In this document: piece after piece, positions 25,712 through 35,003 of the stretch
Position numbering within the stretch: position 1 is the stretch's first letter
Layout of the letters: each line of letters begins with the position of its first letter
Origin: Massilibacteroides sp.
GTDB taxonomy: Bacteria > Bacteroidota > Bacteroidia > Bacteroidales > Tannerellaceae
Reading direction: 5' to 3'
DNA: 59,906 nucleotides
Assembly (NCBI GenBank): GCA_028708075.1
Contig: JAQVZS010000004.1
Location: 32,509-92,414, forward strand
Notes under the pieces: generated by a model
Told to the model about the DNA's origin: nothing
The model's database searches: none
The model's input: only the letters and a program-made list of their open reading frames with translations
Made by a program: the position numbers and the translations under genes

Positions 25712-27505
25712 ATGAGTCAATTTAATTATGGAGCCGTCGGAAATTGCAGAACAGCCGCGTTAATTTCAGAAAAAGGAAGTGTTGATTGGTTCTGTTTTCC
25801 GGATTTTGATTCTCCTTCTGTTTTTGGGAAATTATTAGATGAAGAAAAAGGGGGAAGTTTCAGCTTTTTAGTCGATGATCAGTATACCATTAGTCAGCAC
25901 TATATCGAGCATACCAATATTTTGTCCACTTTCTTCGAATCCGAAGAAGGAAATTTCGAAGTTATCGATTTCATGCCCCGCTACAAAATGCTGGACTACA
26001 ATCATTATCTTCCGCCGGAATTGTACCGCATAATCCGATTAAAAAAGGGAAAACCCCGCTTTAAGGTGCTTTATGAACCGGCAATGGATTATGCCCGCAA
26101 CACCATGCGGCACGAAATAGGTACGGATTATATCAAATCCTTCCCTGTTTCGGAAAAATATGATACGATCTTTTTGTATTCCAGCTTGGATTATAATCGG
26201 ATTCTTGCTTGTGAAGAATTTGAACTAACACAGGATGAGTTTTTATTGGTTTCGTACAATCAAAAATTAATTCCCATCCATATGGACCGGGTCGATCTGG
26301 AATTTCAGCGCACCCGAGTGTACTGGAGAAACTGGGCCAACCGGTCTAAAAAATATACACAATATAATTCGATGATCGAAAGAAGTATGTTGGTGCTTAA
26401 ATTGATGTCGTACCAGCGTACAGGTGCCGTTTTGGCCGCCTTGACAACCAGCCTTCCGGAATCAATCGGAGGAGTGCGTAATTGGGATTACCGTTTTTGC
26501 TGGATCCGCGATGCGTCGATGTCGATCGAAACCCTGGTTCATGTCGGGCACAAAGGCGCAGCCGAACGTTTCATTTCATTTCTGAACTCTATTTTAATAT
26601 CCAAAGCGGATAAGTTCCAAATCATGTACGGAATACGCGGTGAGCGTGTTTTGACTGAATATGAATTACCTCATTTGAAAGGATTCAAGAACTCGCGTCC
26701 AGTGCGCATCGGAAATGACGCGTACAAACAAAAACAAAATGATTCGTTCGGTTATCTGATGAATGTGATCTACCAATACTATCATTTTTTCCAGGGAACC
26801 CTAGACGAAATTGAAGATATGTTTCAAGTAGTCAATAACATCATTCGTACTGTACAGCAGGATTGGCGCAAACCAGATAAAGGGATTTGGGAAATTCGGG
26901 GCGAGGAAAAACATTTTGTACTCTCGAAAATTATGTGCTGGGTGGCTTTCGACAGGGCAGTCAGTATCGCCCGGTTGCTGAATCAACAAAATCTAGCAGA
27001 GAAATGGGAACTAGAAGCTAACGCGATTAAAAAAGATGTCTTCACCCATGGATGGAAAGAGAAAGAAGGTTTTTTTTCTCAGACCTATTGTAATGCCGAA
27101 TTAGATTCGTCATTGTTGCTGATGGAAGTATATGGTTTTATCGACGCGGACGATCCAAGATATGTAAAAACTGTAAATGCCATTTATGCGAAACTGTTGC
27201 ATAACGGACTCATGTTCAGATACAATAACCAAGACGACTTTGGTATACCCACTTCGGCGTTTACTATTTGTACATTTTGGATGGTACGAGCTCTTTATGT
27301 AACGGGCAGGAAAAATGAAGCAGAAGACTTGTTCGAACAGTTACTCTCGTATTCCAACCATTTAGGTTTATTTAGTGAAGATCTTGATTTTGAGACAAAA
27401 GAACAGTTGGGTAATTTTCCACAAGCATATTCCCATCTCGCCTTGATAAATACTGCTATTTTATTTGGGGAAGAGGAAAATTATTCTCAGTTTATTCGTC
27501 CCTAA
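25712..27505 (+). CDS. GH15 family glycoside hydrolase (glucoamylase- or trehalase-like)
   Basis: The 597-residue protein has the GH15 layout: an N-terminal beta-sandwich (about 1-215, starting YGAVGNCRTAALISEKGSVD) and an (alpha/alpha)6 barrel with GGVRNWDYRFCWIRDASM. The likely general acid is Glu394 in GIWEIRGEEKHF and the base Glu556 in FSEDLDFETKEQLGNFPQ, so it looks active. There is no signal peptide, so it is cytoplasmic. GH15 proteins of this type include glucoamylases and bacterial trehalases. Its stop overlaps the stop of the convergent trehalose-6-phosphate synthase/phosphatase gene, which favours a trehalose or glucan role, but specificity is not decided by sequence. AAAAGGA precedes the ATG. 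Confidence 0.9.
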   Translation: MSQFNYGAVGNCRTAALISEKGSVDWFCFPDFDSPSVFGKLLDEEKGGSFSFLVDDQYTISQHYIEHTNILSTFFESEEGNFEVIDFMPRYKMLDYNHYLPPELYRIIRLKKGKPRFKVLYEPAMDYARNTMRHEIGTDYIKSFPVSEKYDTIFLYSSLDYNRILACEEFELTQDEFLLVSYNQKLIPIHMDRVDLEFQRTRVYWRNWANRSKKYTQYNSMIERSMLVLKLMSYQRTGAVLAALTTSLPESIGGVRNWDYRFCWIRDASMSIETLVHVGHKGAAERFISFLNSILISKADKFQIMYGIRGERVLTEYELPHLKGFKNSRPVRIGNDAYKQKQNDSFGYLMNVIYQYYHFFQGTLDEIEDMFQVVNNIIRTVQQDWRKPDKGIWEIRGEEKHFVLSKIMCWVAFDRAVSIARLLNQQNLAEKWELEANAIKKDVFTHGWKEKEGFFSQTYCNAELDSSLLLMEVYGFIDADDPRYVKTVNAIYAKLLHNGLMFRYNNQDDFGIPTSAFTICTFWMVRALYVTGRKNEAEDLFEQLLSYSNHLGLFSEDLDFETKEQLGNFPQAYSHLALINTAILFGEEENYSQFIRP

Positions 27506-29667
27506 GGGGTTATCTGTTGCAGGAAAGGAATCACTTCGGTTTGAGAATTGAGGAAAAAGCGAGCAATTTCGGATATAGAACCAACCTTGATCGTAATTGC
27601 TCCTTCCGGTAAGGCGCGAAATGTATCTTCATCGGTCGTATCGTCTCCCATGGCTAGAATAAAATCGTACGTGTCTTGCGACAATAGCCGTTGAACTTCC
27701 GTTCCTTTAGTACAAAGCGGTGACTTTACCTCCACGATTTTATTTCCACGCATGATTTGCAAATTCAGCCGGGCACAAGGTTCAATCAATTCGTTGACCA
27801 ATTGTCTTTCCCGTAAAGAAGCAAACCAACTATCCACGTTTCGGTAATGCCAGACAAGCGACATATTTTTTATTTCCAATTTAGAATGAGGCGTTTTATC
27901 CACAAACAATTGAAAGATCCGGAGAATCTCGTCGTCAACAGAAAAATCGACTTCATTTTTTAACCATTTTCCGTCCATTTTATAAAACGCACCATGCTCA
28001 GCAGCCAACGAAATCGGTAAGTTTCCGAACCATTTTTCTAAAAATGCTTGGCTCCGGCCACTGCTGATCGTGACCTTGTTTGCCGAGTCTTGACTAATCC
28101 GATTAAGCGTATCTAAAAGAAGATCCGTTGGGACAGCTTCTTCAGCTTTACGTTTAAACCCAACGAGCGTACCATCATAATCTAAGATAAAAAGCCTTTT
28201 CTTCGCCTGTTCGTACCGCGCCCGGATCAGTTTAGTTTTTGTTTCACCAATTCTTTTTTTATGCAAACGAGTATTTCCTTCCTTGATTTCACAAAGTTTG
28301 TTAACAAAATCCGAAGCCCATTTATTGACGTTCTGCCGACTTATTTTTTGCTGCATGGTTTTTAATGCTGCTAATTGTTCACTTTCAGGCATAGTTAACG
28401 CCGTTAAAATTGCATTGGAAATATCTTGTGCATCATTGGGATTTACGATGATCGCCTCGTTCAGTTCAATAGCCGATCCGGCCATTTCACTCAGAATTAA
28501 AACACTTGGATGATCTCTTTTTACGGCAAGAAACTCTTTCGCTACCAAATTCATCCCGTCTCTTAAAGGGGTTACTAAAGCAATATCCGCAATACTGTAC
28601 ATCGCAATAAGATCATCGAACGGAAAAGCATGGTAAAAATAATAAACAGGCGTCCAATTAATCGTCGAATAATGCCCGTTGATCCGCCCAATCATTTCGT
28701 CAATACTCGTTTTAAGTTTGGAATAATGCTTCACATTCGAACGCGAAGGTACGATAATCATAGCAAGAGATACTTGTTCATGGTATTCGGGATTGTGTTC
28801 CAAAAAATGAAGAAACCCTTTTAAACGATGTAAAATACCTTTACTATAATCCAGCCTGTCAACCGAAAGAATCAACTTTGAATCACCGAATGTTTTTTTC
28901 AATTCCAACGCTTTTTTTTGAATTTCCGGTTTCAATATTGCATTGGCATACAATTCATAATTAATTCCCATCGGAAAAGTGTCAACATGAACATAACGGT
29001 TTGCATGTTCAACACGGTCAAGTTGGAAATGTAAATCCAGCACACGTTCGGCCGCACTTACGAAATGACGCATGTAATCATGCGTATGAAAAGCAATCAA
29101 ATCTGCTCCTAATAACCCATTTAACAATTCTGCACGTTCAGGTAGTACACGGAACAATTCATAAGATGGAAAAGGAATATGATGAAAATAGCCGATATTC
29201 ATTAATTTGTTCTGTTCTCGGATCAATTGAGGAAGAAGCATCAGATGATAGTCCTGTATCCAAACGATATCATCTTTTTCTAATAAAGGCAAAGTTTTTT
29301 TTGCGAAAAGATTGTTTACTTCCTGATAGGATTGCCAGTACGTATTTTCATACTGGATAAAAGAAAAAAAATAATGGCATAACGGCCAAAGAATACTGTT
29401 GCTGTATCCTTCGTAATAGTTTTCTACTTGTTCTTCCGAGAGAAAGACCGGATGATAATTATACGTTAAAAGTTTCTGTTGTACCAAATTTTCTTCTTCC
29501 CGGTTTTCGAAAAACGTCCCGGGCCATCCCACCCAATGCTTTTCAATATGCATATCCAACGAGGCTAATCCCGTGACTAATCCTCCTTCGCTTGGGCTGA
29601 ATGTGAACTCATCTTCACTTTTGGTCACTTTTAATGGAAGTCTGTTCGATATAATAAATAGTCTCAT
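27502..29667 (-). CDS. otsAB: Bifunctional trehalose-6-phosphate synthase/phosphatase
   Basis: The 721-residue fusion makes trehalose from UDP-glucose and glucose-6-phosphate. Residues 1 to about 465 are a GT20 synthase, with GGLVTGL near the N-terminus, VWIQDYHLMLLP, GYFHHIPFPS, SVDRLDYSKGI and LRDGMNLVAKEF. Residues about 488-715 are an OtsB-type HAD phosphatase, with nucleophile Asp496 and Asp498 in LDYDGTLVG, TISSGR and MGDDTTDEDTFRALP. Such fusions are frequent in Bacteroidota. Its TAG stop overlaps by three bases the TAA of the GH15 gene coming the other way. The promoter region contains an 11-bp inverted repeat shared with nadE. Confidence 0.95.
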   Translation of the reverse strand: MRLFIISNRLPLKVTKSEDEFTFSPSEGGLVTGLASLDMHIEKHWVGWPGTFFENREEENLVQQKLLTYNYHPVFLSEEQVENYYEGYSNSILWPLCHYFFSFIQYENTYWQSYQEVNNLFAKKTLPLLEKDDIVWIQDYHLMLLPQLIREQNKLMNIGYFHHIPFPSYELFRVLPERAELLNGLLGADLIAFHTHDYMRHFVSAAERVLDLHFQLDRVEHANRYVHVDTFPMGINYELYANAILKPEIQKKALELKKTFGDSKLILSVDRLDYSKGILHRLKGFLHFLEHNPEYHEQVSLAMIIVPSRSNVKHYSKLKTSIDEMIGRINGHYSTINWTPVYYFYHAFPFDDLIAMYSIADIALVTPLRDGMNLVAKEFLAVKRDHPSVLILSEMAGSAIELNEAIIVNPNDAQDISNAILTALTMPESEQLAALKTMQQKISRQNVNKWASDFVNKLCEIKEGNTRLHKKRIGETKTKLIRARYEQAKKRLFILDYDGTLVGFKRKAEEAVPTDLLLDTLNRISQDSANKVTISSGRSQAFLEKWFGNLPISLAAEHGAFYKMDGKWLKNEVDFSVDDEILRIFQLFVDKTPHSKLEIKNMSLVWHYRNVDSWFASLRERQLVNELIEPCARLNLQIMRGNKIVEVKSPLCTKGTEVQRLLSQDTYDFILAMGDDTTDEDTFRALPEGAITIKVGSISEIARFFLNSQTEVIPFLQQITP

Positions 29668-29716
29668 AAGTTGTTTACATTAACAATCAAAGATGCCGTA
29701 TAATTAGGTAGATTTA

Positions 29717-29746
29717 CAAATATACAAAAAAACGCTTGTATATTTG
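29717..29746. promoter_or_regulatory. 11-bp inverted repeat forming divergent -7 boxes between otsAB and nadE
   Basis: CAAATATACAA (29717-29727) and TTGTATATTTG (29736-29746) are perfect inverted copies separated by 8 bases. Each arm reads outward as TATATTTG, an exact TAnnTTTG box, one facing otsAB (start 50 bases away) and one facing nadE. It may be an operator or overlapping divergent promoters. No TTTG lies at the ideal -33 spacing for either arm. Confidence 0.5.
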
Positions 29747-29811
29747 TTTTCTGTAGATGCTTTTGTCTGATTTATCTTTCATTTGGGACGTATAAGCATT
29801 CATTTTTCTTT

Positions 29812-29819
29812 TACTTTTG
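29812..29819 (+). promoter_or_regulatory. -7 box for nadE
   Basis: TACTTTTG matches TAnnTTTG and lies 21 bases before the nadE ATG. The nearest upstream TTTG (29782-29785) is 26 bases away, longer than the usual 19-21. Confidence 0.5.
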
Positions 29820-29840
29820 TGTGAATAAAAAACGATAAAT

Positions 29841-31766
29841 ATGGATTTAGGATTCGTGAAAGTCGGTGCTGCCATTCCCCGGTTAAAAGTGGCCGATTGC
29901 TTTTTTAATATAGAACAAATCGAAGGATTGATTCGAAAAGCAGTTTCGGAAAACGTCCAGTTCGTTTGTTTCCCCGAATTGTCTATTACTGGTTATACGT
30001 GTATGGATCTCTTCTCGCATCAGACTTTATTAGATAATGCGGAAAAGGCTTTACTCACATTGATCGAACAAACCAGCGAGTTGCCTATTTTATCAATTGT
30101 GGGGATGCCGTTACGCATGGAAAACCTTTTGTTCAATACCGCTGTTGTTTTTCAAAAAGGTAAGATTCTTGGAGTGGTTCCTAAGACATATATTCCCAAT
30201 TACAAAGAATTTCAGGAAGAACGGTGGTTCGCCTCTGGTGTTGAAAAGACTGGAGAAGAAATTAAAATAGGCAGCCATCTTTATCCGTTCGGGCGACGAC
30301 TGTTATTTTGTGACGGAAATATTCGCGCAGGCATCGAAATTTGCGAAGATTTGTGGGTGCCGATTCCACCCAGTTCCGAATTGTGCATGGCGGGTGCTAA
30401 CTTAATTTTCAATTTGACAGCCAGCAACGAATTGATTGGTAAACATCAGTACCGCCAGGCCTTGGTTCGTCAGCAATCCGCCCGCTGCATTACCGGCTAT
30501 ATCTATTCGTCGGCGGGCTTTGGCGAGTCTAGTACGGACTTAGTCTTTTCTGGAAATGCAATCATCGCGGAAAATGGAACTATCTTAAAATCTTCAGAAC
30601 GTTTCAGTATAAACGAACAACTGATCATCAGTGAAATAGATATGGCAAATTTGGAAAACGACCGGATTGTGAACAGAAGTTTTATGAAGGGTTACGATCA
30701 GGAAAAGATGGCTGTCCGCCCAATTCCTTTTGAACGCGCTCCACTACCCGAACCGCTCTGTTTAACTCGCTTTGTCGATCCTTCTCCATTTGTTCCTTTT
30801 GGGGATGAATTAAGAGAACGTTGCGAAGAAATACTGAATATCCAAGTACATGGATTGGCGAAACGATATGAGCATACACAATTAAAAACTGCGATTATCG
30901 GCATTTCAGGTGGGTTGGATTCTACTTTAGCGCTTTTGATAACGGTTATGACGTTCGACTTGCTGCATATTCCGCGAAAACATATTATCGGAATTACCAT
31001 GCCGGGATTCGGAACTACCGATAGAACATATACCAATGCCGTGGGATTGATCCGGTCTTTGGGAGTAACTTTGCAGGAAATATCGATCAAAGCTGCCTGT
31101 ACACAACATTTTTCCGATATTGGTCATAATCCGGAAGTACACGATGTAACGTATGAAAACGCGCAAGCCCGAGAGCGAACGCAAATACTAATGAACATCG
31201 CAAACAAAGAAAACGGTTTGGTGATCGGAACGGGTGATTTGTCTGAATTGGCGTTGGGCTGGGCAACCTATAACGGAGACCATATGTCTATGTACGGTAT
31301 AAACAGCAGTATCCCCAAAACTTTAGTTAAATATTTGGTGGAATGGGTTGCCAAAAATAAAATAGGCGAAACTTCCTGCCGTATATTATTGGATATAATT
31401 AATACGCCAATCAGCCCGGAACTTATTCCGGCGGATGACAATGGGGATATAAAACAAAAAACGGAAGATCTGGTGGGTCCGTACGAATTACACGACTTTT
31501 TTATCTATCATACGCTTCGTTTTGGGGCTACTCCTACCCGGATTTATTTTCTGGCACGACACGCATTTAAAGATAAATATGATGATGATACGTTAAAAAA
31601 ATGGCTGCGTGTTTTTTACCAGCGCTTTTTCGCTCAACAATTCAAACGCAATTGTTTACCGGATGGGCCCAAAGTCGGTTCGGTCAGCTTTTCGCCTCGC
31701 GGCGACTGGCGTATGTCCAGCGATACCAGTGCCGCGATCTGGTTACAGGAAATCGAAAAACTCTAA
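29841..31766 (+). CDS. nadE: Glutamine-dependent NAD+ synthetase
   Basis: The 641-residue enzyme converts nicotinate adenine dinucleotide to NAD+ using glutamine. The N-terminal nitrilase-type glutaminase has the catalytic triad Glu46 (CFPELSITGY), Lys115 (VPKTYIPNY) and Cys168 (GIEICEDLW). The C-terminal synthetase has the P-loop-like pyrophosphatase motif GISGGLDSTLALL and TGDLSELALGWATYNGDHM. It is full length for the two-domain form. A GH97 gene follows after 15 bases, so the two are probably co-transcribed although their functions are unrelated. Confidence 0.96.
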   Translation: MDLGFVKVGAAIPRLKVADCFFNIEQIEGLIRKAVSENVQFVCFPELSITGYTCMDLFSHQTLLDNAEKALLTLIEQTSELPILSIVGMPLRMENLLFNTAVVFQKGKILGVVPKTYIPNYKEFQEERWFASGVEKTGEEIKIGSHLYPFGRRLLFCDGNIRAGIEICEDLWVPIPPSSELCMAGANLIFNLTASNELIGKHQYRQALVRQQSARCITGYIYSSAGFGESSTDLVFSGNAIIAENGTILKSSERFSINEQLIISEIDMANLENDRIVNRSFMKGYDQEKMAVRPIPFERAPLPEPLCLTRFVDPSPFVPFGDELRERCEEILNIQVHGLAKRYEHTQLKTAIIGISGGLDSTLALLITVMTFDLLHIPRKHIIGITMPGFGTTDRTYTNAVGLIRSLGVTLQEISIKAACTQHFSDIGHNPEVHDVTYENAQARERTQILMNIANKENGLVIGTGDLSELALGWATYNGDHMSMYGINSSIPKTLVKYLVEWVAKNKIGETSCRILLDIINTPISPELIPADDNGDIKQKTEDLVGPYELHDFFIYHTLRFGATPTRIYFLARHAFKDKYDDDTLKKWLRVFYQRFFAQQFKRNCLPDGPKVGSVSFSPRGDWRMSSDTSAAIWLQEIEKL

Positions 31767-31781
31767 TAATTTAAATATCAA

Positions 31782-33776
31782 ATGAAAAAATCAATCGGTC
31801 TATTCCTTATATTATGGAGTGTTTTTTCGCTCAGTGCGAAAGAAAAACACTATTTGCTCTTATCGCCAAACGGCCGCCTTGAAGTTACGGTAACGTTAGA
31901 TGACCATCTTTCTTACTCAGTTAAACACGATGGAGAAAAGCTATTAGATAAAAGTCAAATAGCACTGGCGTTGGATAATCAGCAAGCCATCGTTTTAGGA
32001 AACGACCCGCAGTTACAAAAACAAAAAAGAAAACAAATAACGGAAAATATCGTTTCTCCTTTTTATCGTTTTTCTTCGTTTACAGCAAATTACAATGAAT
32101 TAACACTTTCGTTTAGGGGGAATTATACGGTTGTTTTCCGGGCATACGATCAGGGAATCGCTTATCGGTTCCAAACATCGTTTAAACAACCAATCGTCAT
32201 CAAAAACGAAGTGTCTTCGTTCGTGTTCGATCAAAATTATAAAACATACGCCCCTTATTCCACAGTTCCCAAAGATAAGGATCAGTTTGCCATGGCTTTC
32301 CAAAATTTGTACACAGAAGCCGGAATCGGAGATTTAGATGCTGAAAAGCTTGCTTTTTTACCGTTGACCATAGATTATGCAAACGGGAAAAAACTGACGA
32401 TTACGGAATCGGATCTGGAAGACTATCCGGGGATGTTTCTTCGTGGAGGTCAGCAAAAGAACAAGCTGGAAGCTGTCTTTGCTTCTTATCCTAAAAAAAT
32501 GGATTACCGCCCATGGCGACATATGACTTATGTGAAAAAACGAGAGAATTTTATAGCAAAAGTCGAAGGAACGCGTACTTTTCCGTGGCGTATCCTCGCT
32601 ATTTCTGCTGACGACAGAGAAATGCCGGTAAATAATCTGGTTTACGCACTTGCCTCACCAAACAGAATTGGTAATTATTCCTGGGTAAAAGGAGGAAAAG
32701 TTGCCTGGGACTGGTGGAATAACTGGGGAATTTACGGTGTAGATTTCAACGCGGGAATCAACACGGAAACCTACAAACATTATATTGATTTCGCAGCAGA
32801 AAATAAAATTCCCTATGTTGTTTTGGATGAAGGATGGTATGACCCTAAGGTTGGAGATATGTTAACTGTAATACCCGATATTAATCTGGATGAATTAGTT
32901 ATGTACGCAAAAGGGAAAAACGTGGGACTTATTTTGTGGACGGTCTTTAATGTGCTTGACGAACAGTTGGACGCTGCCTGCAAAAAGTATGGAGAGATGG
33001 GAATTCGCGGGTTTAAGGTTGACTTTCTGGATCGTGACGATCAGACTGCCGTCGAAATGGTTTACCGTATTGCAGAGGCCGCAGCAAAACATCAATTGGT
33101 TCTCGACCTTCATGGAATTTATAAGCCGACAGGAATAAATCGCACCTTTCCACATATCATTAATTTTGAAGCGGTATTCGGTATGGAAGAAATGAAATGG
33201 AGTAAAGTTGACAAAGATATGATGAAATATGATGTCATTATGCCCTACATCAGGCAAATAGCCGGATTTTTAGATTACACGCCGGGGGCGATGCGAAATG
33301 GGACAAAAAGGGATTTTAAAGATATTTATAACAATCCGATGAGCCAGGGAACGCGTTGTCATCAATTAGCCGCTTATATCGTACACGACTCTCCACTTAC
33401 CATGTTGGCAGATAATCCGACAATCTACCGGAAAGAGCAAGAATGCACTGATTTCATCGTAAGCATCCCCAATACCAGTATCGAAGAAACCCGTATTTTA
33501 CAGGGAACACTCGGCGACTATATTGTAACGGCGCGAAGAGTGGGAAGCGAATGGTATGTTGGAGGAATGACGGATTGGACACCCCGCGAAATTACGTTAG
33601 ACTTTTCTTTCCTAGCTGCTGGTTCTTATCAGGTCGTCTTATTTAAAGATGGGATAAACGCGGACAAAACAGCGGTGGATTATAAAAAAGAAAAATTGAT
33701 AGTTAAACCGGAAACAAAAATTAAAATAAATATGGCTCCCGGTGGCGGGTTCGCTTTAAGCATAAAACCGGAATAA
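31782..33776 (+). CDS. GH97 family glycoside hydrolase, probably retaining alpha-galactosidase type
   Basis: The 664-residue protein has a signal peptide (MKKSIGLFLILWSVFSLSA), a GH97 N-terminal beta-sandwich (to about 290), a catalytic barrel (about 300-560, starting KVAWDWWNNWGIYGVDFNA) and a C-terminal beta domain. GH97 contains inverting alpha-glucosidases (SusB) and retaining alpha-galactosidases. The retaining members use an Asp nucleophile in a KVDF motif, and Asp414 in GIRGFKVDFLDRDD matches it, so a retaining alpha-galactosidase is the better guess. It should act in the periplasm. It follows nadE by 15 bases; no SusC/D pair is adjacent, so it is outside any PUL visible here. Confidence 0.9.
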   Translation: MKKSIGLFLILWSVFSLSAKEKHYLLLSPNGRLEVTVTLDDHLSYSVKHDGEKLLDKSQIALALDNQQAIVLGNDPQLQKQKRKQITENIVSPFYRFSSFTANYNELTLSFRGNYTVVFRAYDQGIAYRFQTSFKQPIVIKNEVSSFVFDQNYKTYAPYSTVPKDKDQFAMAFQNLYTEAGIGDLDAEKLAFLPLTIDYANGKKLTITESDLEDYPGMFLRGGQQKNKLEAVFASYPKKMDYRPWRHMTYVKKRENFIAKVEGTRTFPWRILAISADDREMPVNNLVYALASPNRIGNYSWVKGGKVAWDWWNNWGIYGVDFNAGINTETYKHYIDFAAENKIPYVVLDEGWYDPKVGDMLTVIPDINLDELVMYAKGKNVGLILWTVFNVLDEQLDAACKKYGEMGIRGFKVDFLDRDDQTAVEMVYRIAEAAAKHQLVLDLHGIYKPTGINRTFPHIINFEAVFGMEEMKWSKVDKDMMKYDVIMPYIRQIAGFLDYTPGAMRNGTKRDFKDIYNNPMSQGTRCHQLAAYIVHDSPLTMLADNPTIYRKEQECTDFIVSIPNTSIEETRILQGTLGDYIVTARRVGSEWYVGGMTDWTPREITLDFSFLAAGSYQVVLFKDGINADKTAVDYKKEKLIVKPETKIKINMAPGGGFALSIKPE

Positions 33777-33799
33777 GTATTGCAACAACTAGATTGACA

Positions 33800-33872
33800 A
33801 AAAGAGACCTCTTTCTTGAAATTATTTCATAAATTGTTATTTGGTATAATTCCAGTGAAGGGGTCTTTTTTG
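33800..33872 (+). terminator. Probable intrinsic terminator after the GH97 gene
   Basis: AAAAAGAGACC near 33800-33810 can pair, with a two-base bulge, with GGTCTTTTT at 33862-33870, ending in a T-run. The large loop contains further small stems. It is plausible but weaker than the other terminators in the window. Confidence 0.45.
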
Positions 33873-34069
33873 CATTCTACCTATTGAACAACTACATCTC
33901 CTTAACTAACATTACTTAAAAATCGAATGCTTACCCTCCAATAACAAAATGTGATACTTACAATATAAAAGGAAACAAAAGATTTATCATTTCAAATTAT
34001 CACACACAGATTATATCCTATAACAAATTATCACAATATTAAATTTTATTTGAACATTTGACTTTAAAT

Positions 34070-34103
34070 ATTGTTCTAATTACATCAAAACGTCATACAT
34101 TTG
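34070..34103 (+). promoter_or_regulatory. Promoter for the dapF-dapL block
   Basis: ATTG (34070-34073) and TACATTTG (34096-34103) are separated by 22 bases; the -7 box is an exact match and the -33 box is partial. Transcription would start near 34110, about 40 bases before the dapF ATG. Confidence 0.6.
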
Positions 34104-34151
34104 CATTAGTAGTAAACAAAAAGGTTATAACAAGCTGTAAATATCAATAAA

Positions 34152-34964
34152 ATGACAAAATTGATTGAATTCACCAAGATGCATGGAGCAGGAAACGATT
34201 ATATCTATGTGAATACATCGCTTTACCCACTCGATCATCCGGAAGATTTAGCAATCAAATGGAGCGCCCCACACATTGGAATTGGTGCGGATGGTTTGGT
34301 TTTGATTGACAAATCGAAAGTAGCAGATTTCAGTATGCGTATTTTCAACGCAGACGGTTCGGAAGCAATGATGTGTGGAAATGCCTCCCGTTGTATAGGT
34401 AAATATGTCTATGAAAATGGATTGACACAAGAAAAAAATATTACCCTTGAAACCTTATCGGGTATTAAAGAATTAGAATTGAAAGTACAGGGAAATCACG
34501 TAACAGAGGTTACGGTTGATATGGGTGAACCTGTCATTGAAAAAGAAAACCTGACGCTCACGATCAATGATAAAGAGTATACGGGAATTGTCATCTCAAT
34601 GGGAAATCCTCATTTCGTGATTTTCGTAGACGATATAGATAAAGTTGATGTAAAAAGAACAGGTCCTTTATTGGAAAAACATCCCTTCTTTCCCAACAGG
34701 ACAAACGTAGAGTTTGTACAAGTCTACAGTCCCGATCAAGTAAGAATGCGTGTGTGGGAAAGAGGATCGGGAATAACATTAGCCTGTGGAACCGGAGCTT
34801 GTGCTACAGCGGTAGCCGGATGTATAACCGGAAAAACAGGCGACAGATTAAATGTATTAATGGACGGAGGAGGACTGAATATCCGATGGGATAAAGCTTA
34901 CACGAATAAAATCTATATGACGGGCGGAGCCGTCAGGGTCTTCGAAGGAAGCATTGAAATTTAA
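34152..34964 (+). CDS. dapF: Diaminopimelate epimerase
   Basis: The 270-residue enzyme interconverts LL- and meso-diaminopimelate for lysine and peptidoglycan synthesis. The two catalytic cysteines are Cys75 (MMCGNASRC) and Cys212 ([11 protein letters not shown]). The start [17 protein letters not shown] is typical of the family. It precedes dapL by 39 bases; the two enzymes act in consecutive steps of the aminotransferase variant of the pathway. Confidence 0.96.
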   Translation: MTKLIEFTKMHGAGNDYIYVNTSLYPLDHPEDLAIKWSAPHIGIGADGLVLIDKSKVADFSMRIFNADGSEAMMCGNASRCIGKYVYENGLTQEKNITLETLSGIKELELKVQGNHVTEVTVDMGEPVIEKENLTLTINDKEYTGIVISMGNPHFVIFVDDIDKVDVKRTGPLLEKHPFFPNRTNVEFVQVYSPDQVRMRVWERGSGITLACGTGACATAVAGCITGKTGDRLNVLMDGGGLNIRWDKAYTNKIYMTGGAVRVFEGSIEI

Positions 34965-35003
34965 GAACACAGCAACACAACAACAACAAAACAATGAAAG
35001 AAT

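Larger units (their letters stand above)
33777..34151. other. 375-base intergenic region before dapF
   Basis: The left part holds the likely terminator of the nadE-GH97 unit and the right end holds the dapF promoter. The middle (33880-34060) is AT-rich with no open frame and no hairpin that I would defend. Confidence 0.5.
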
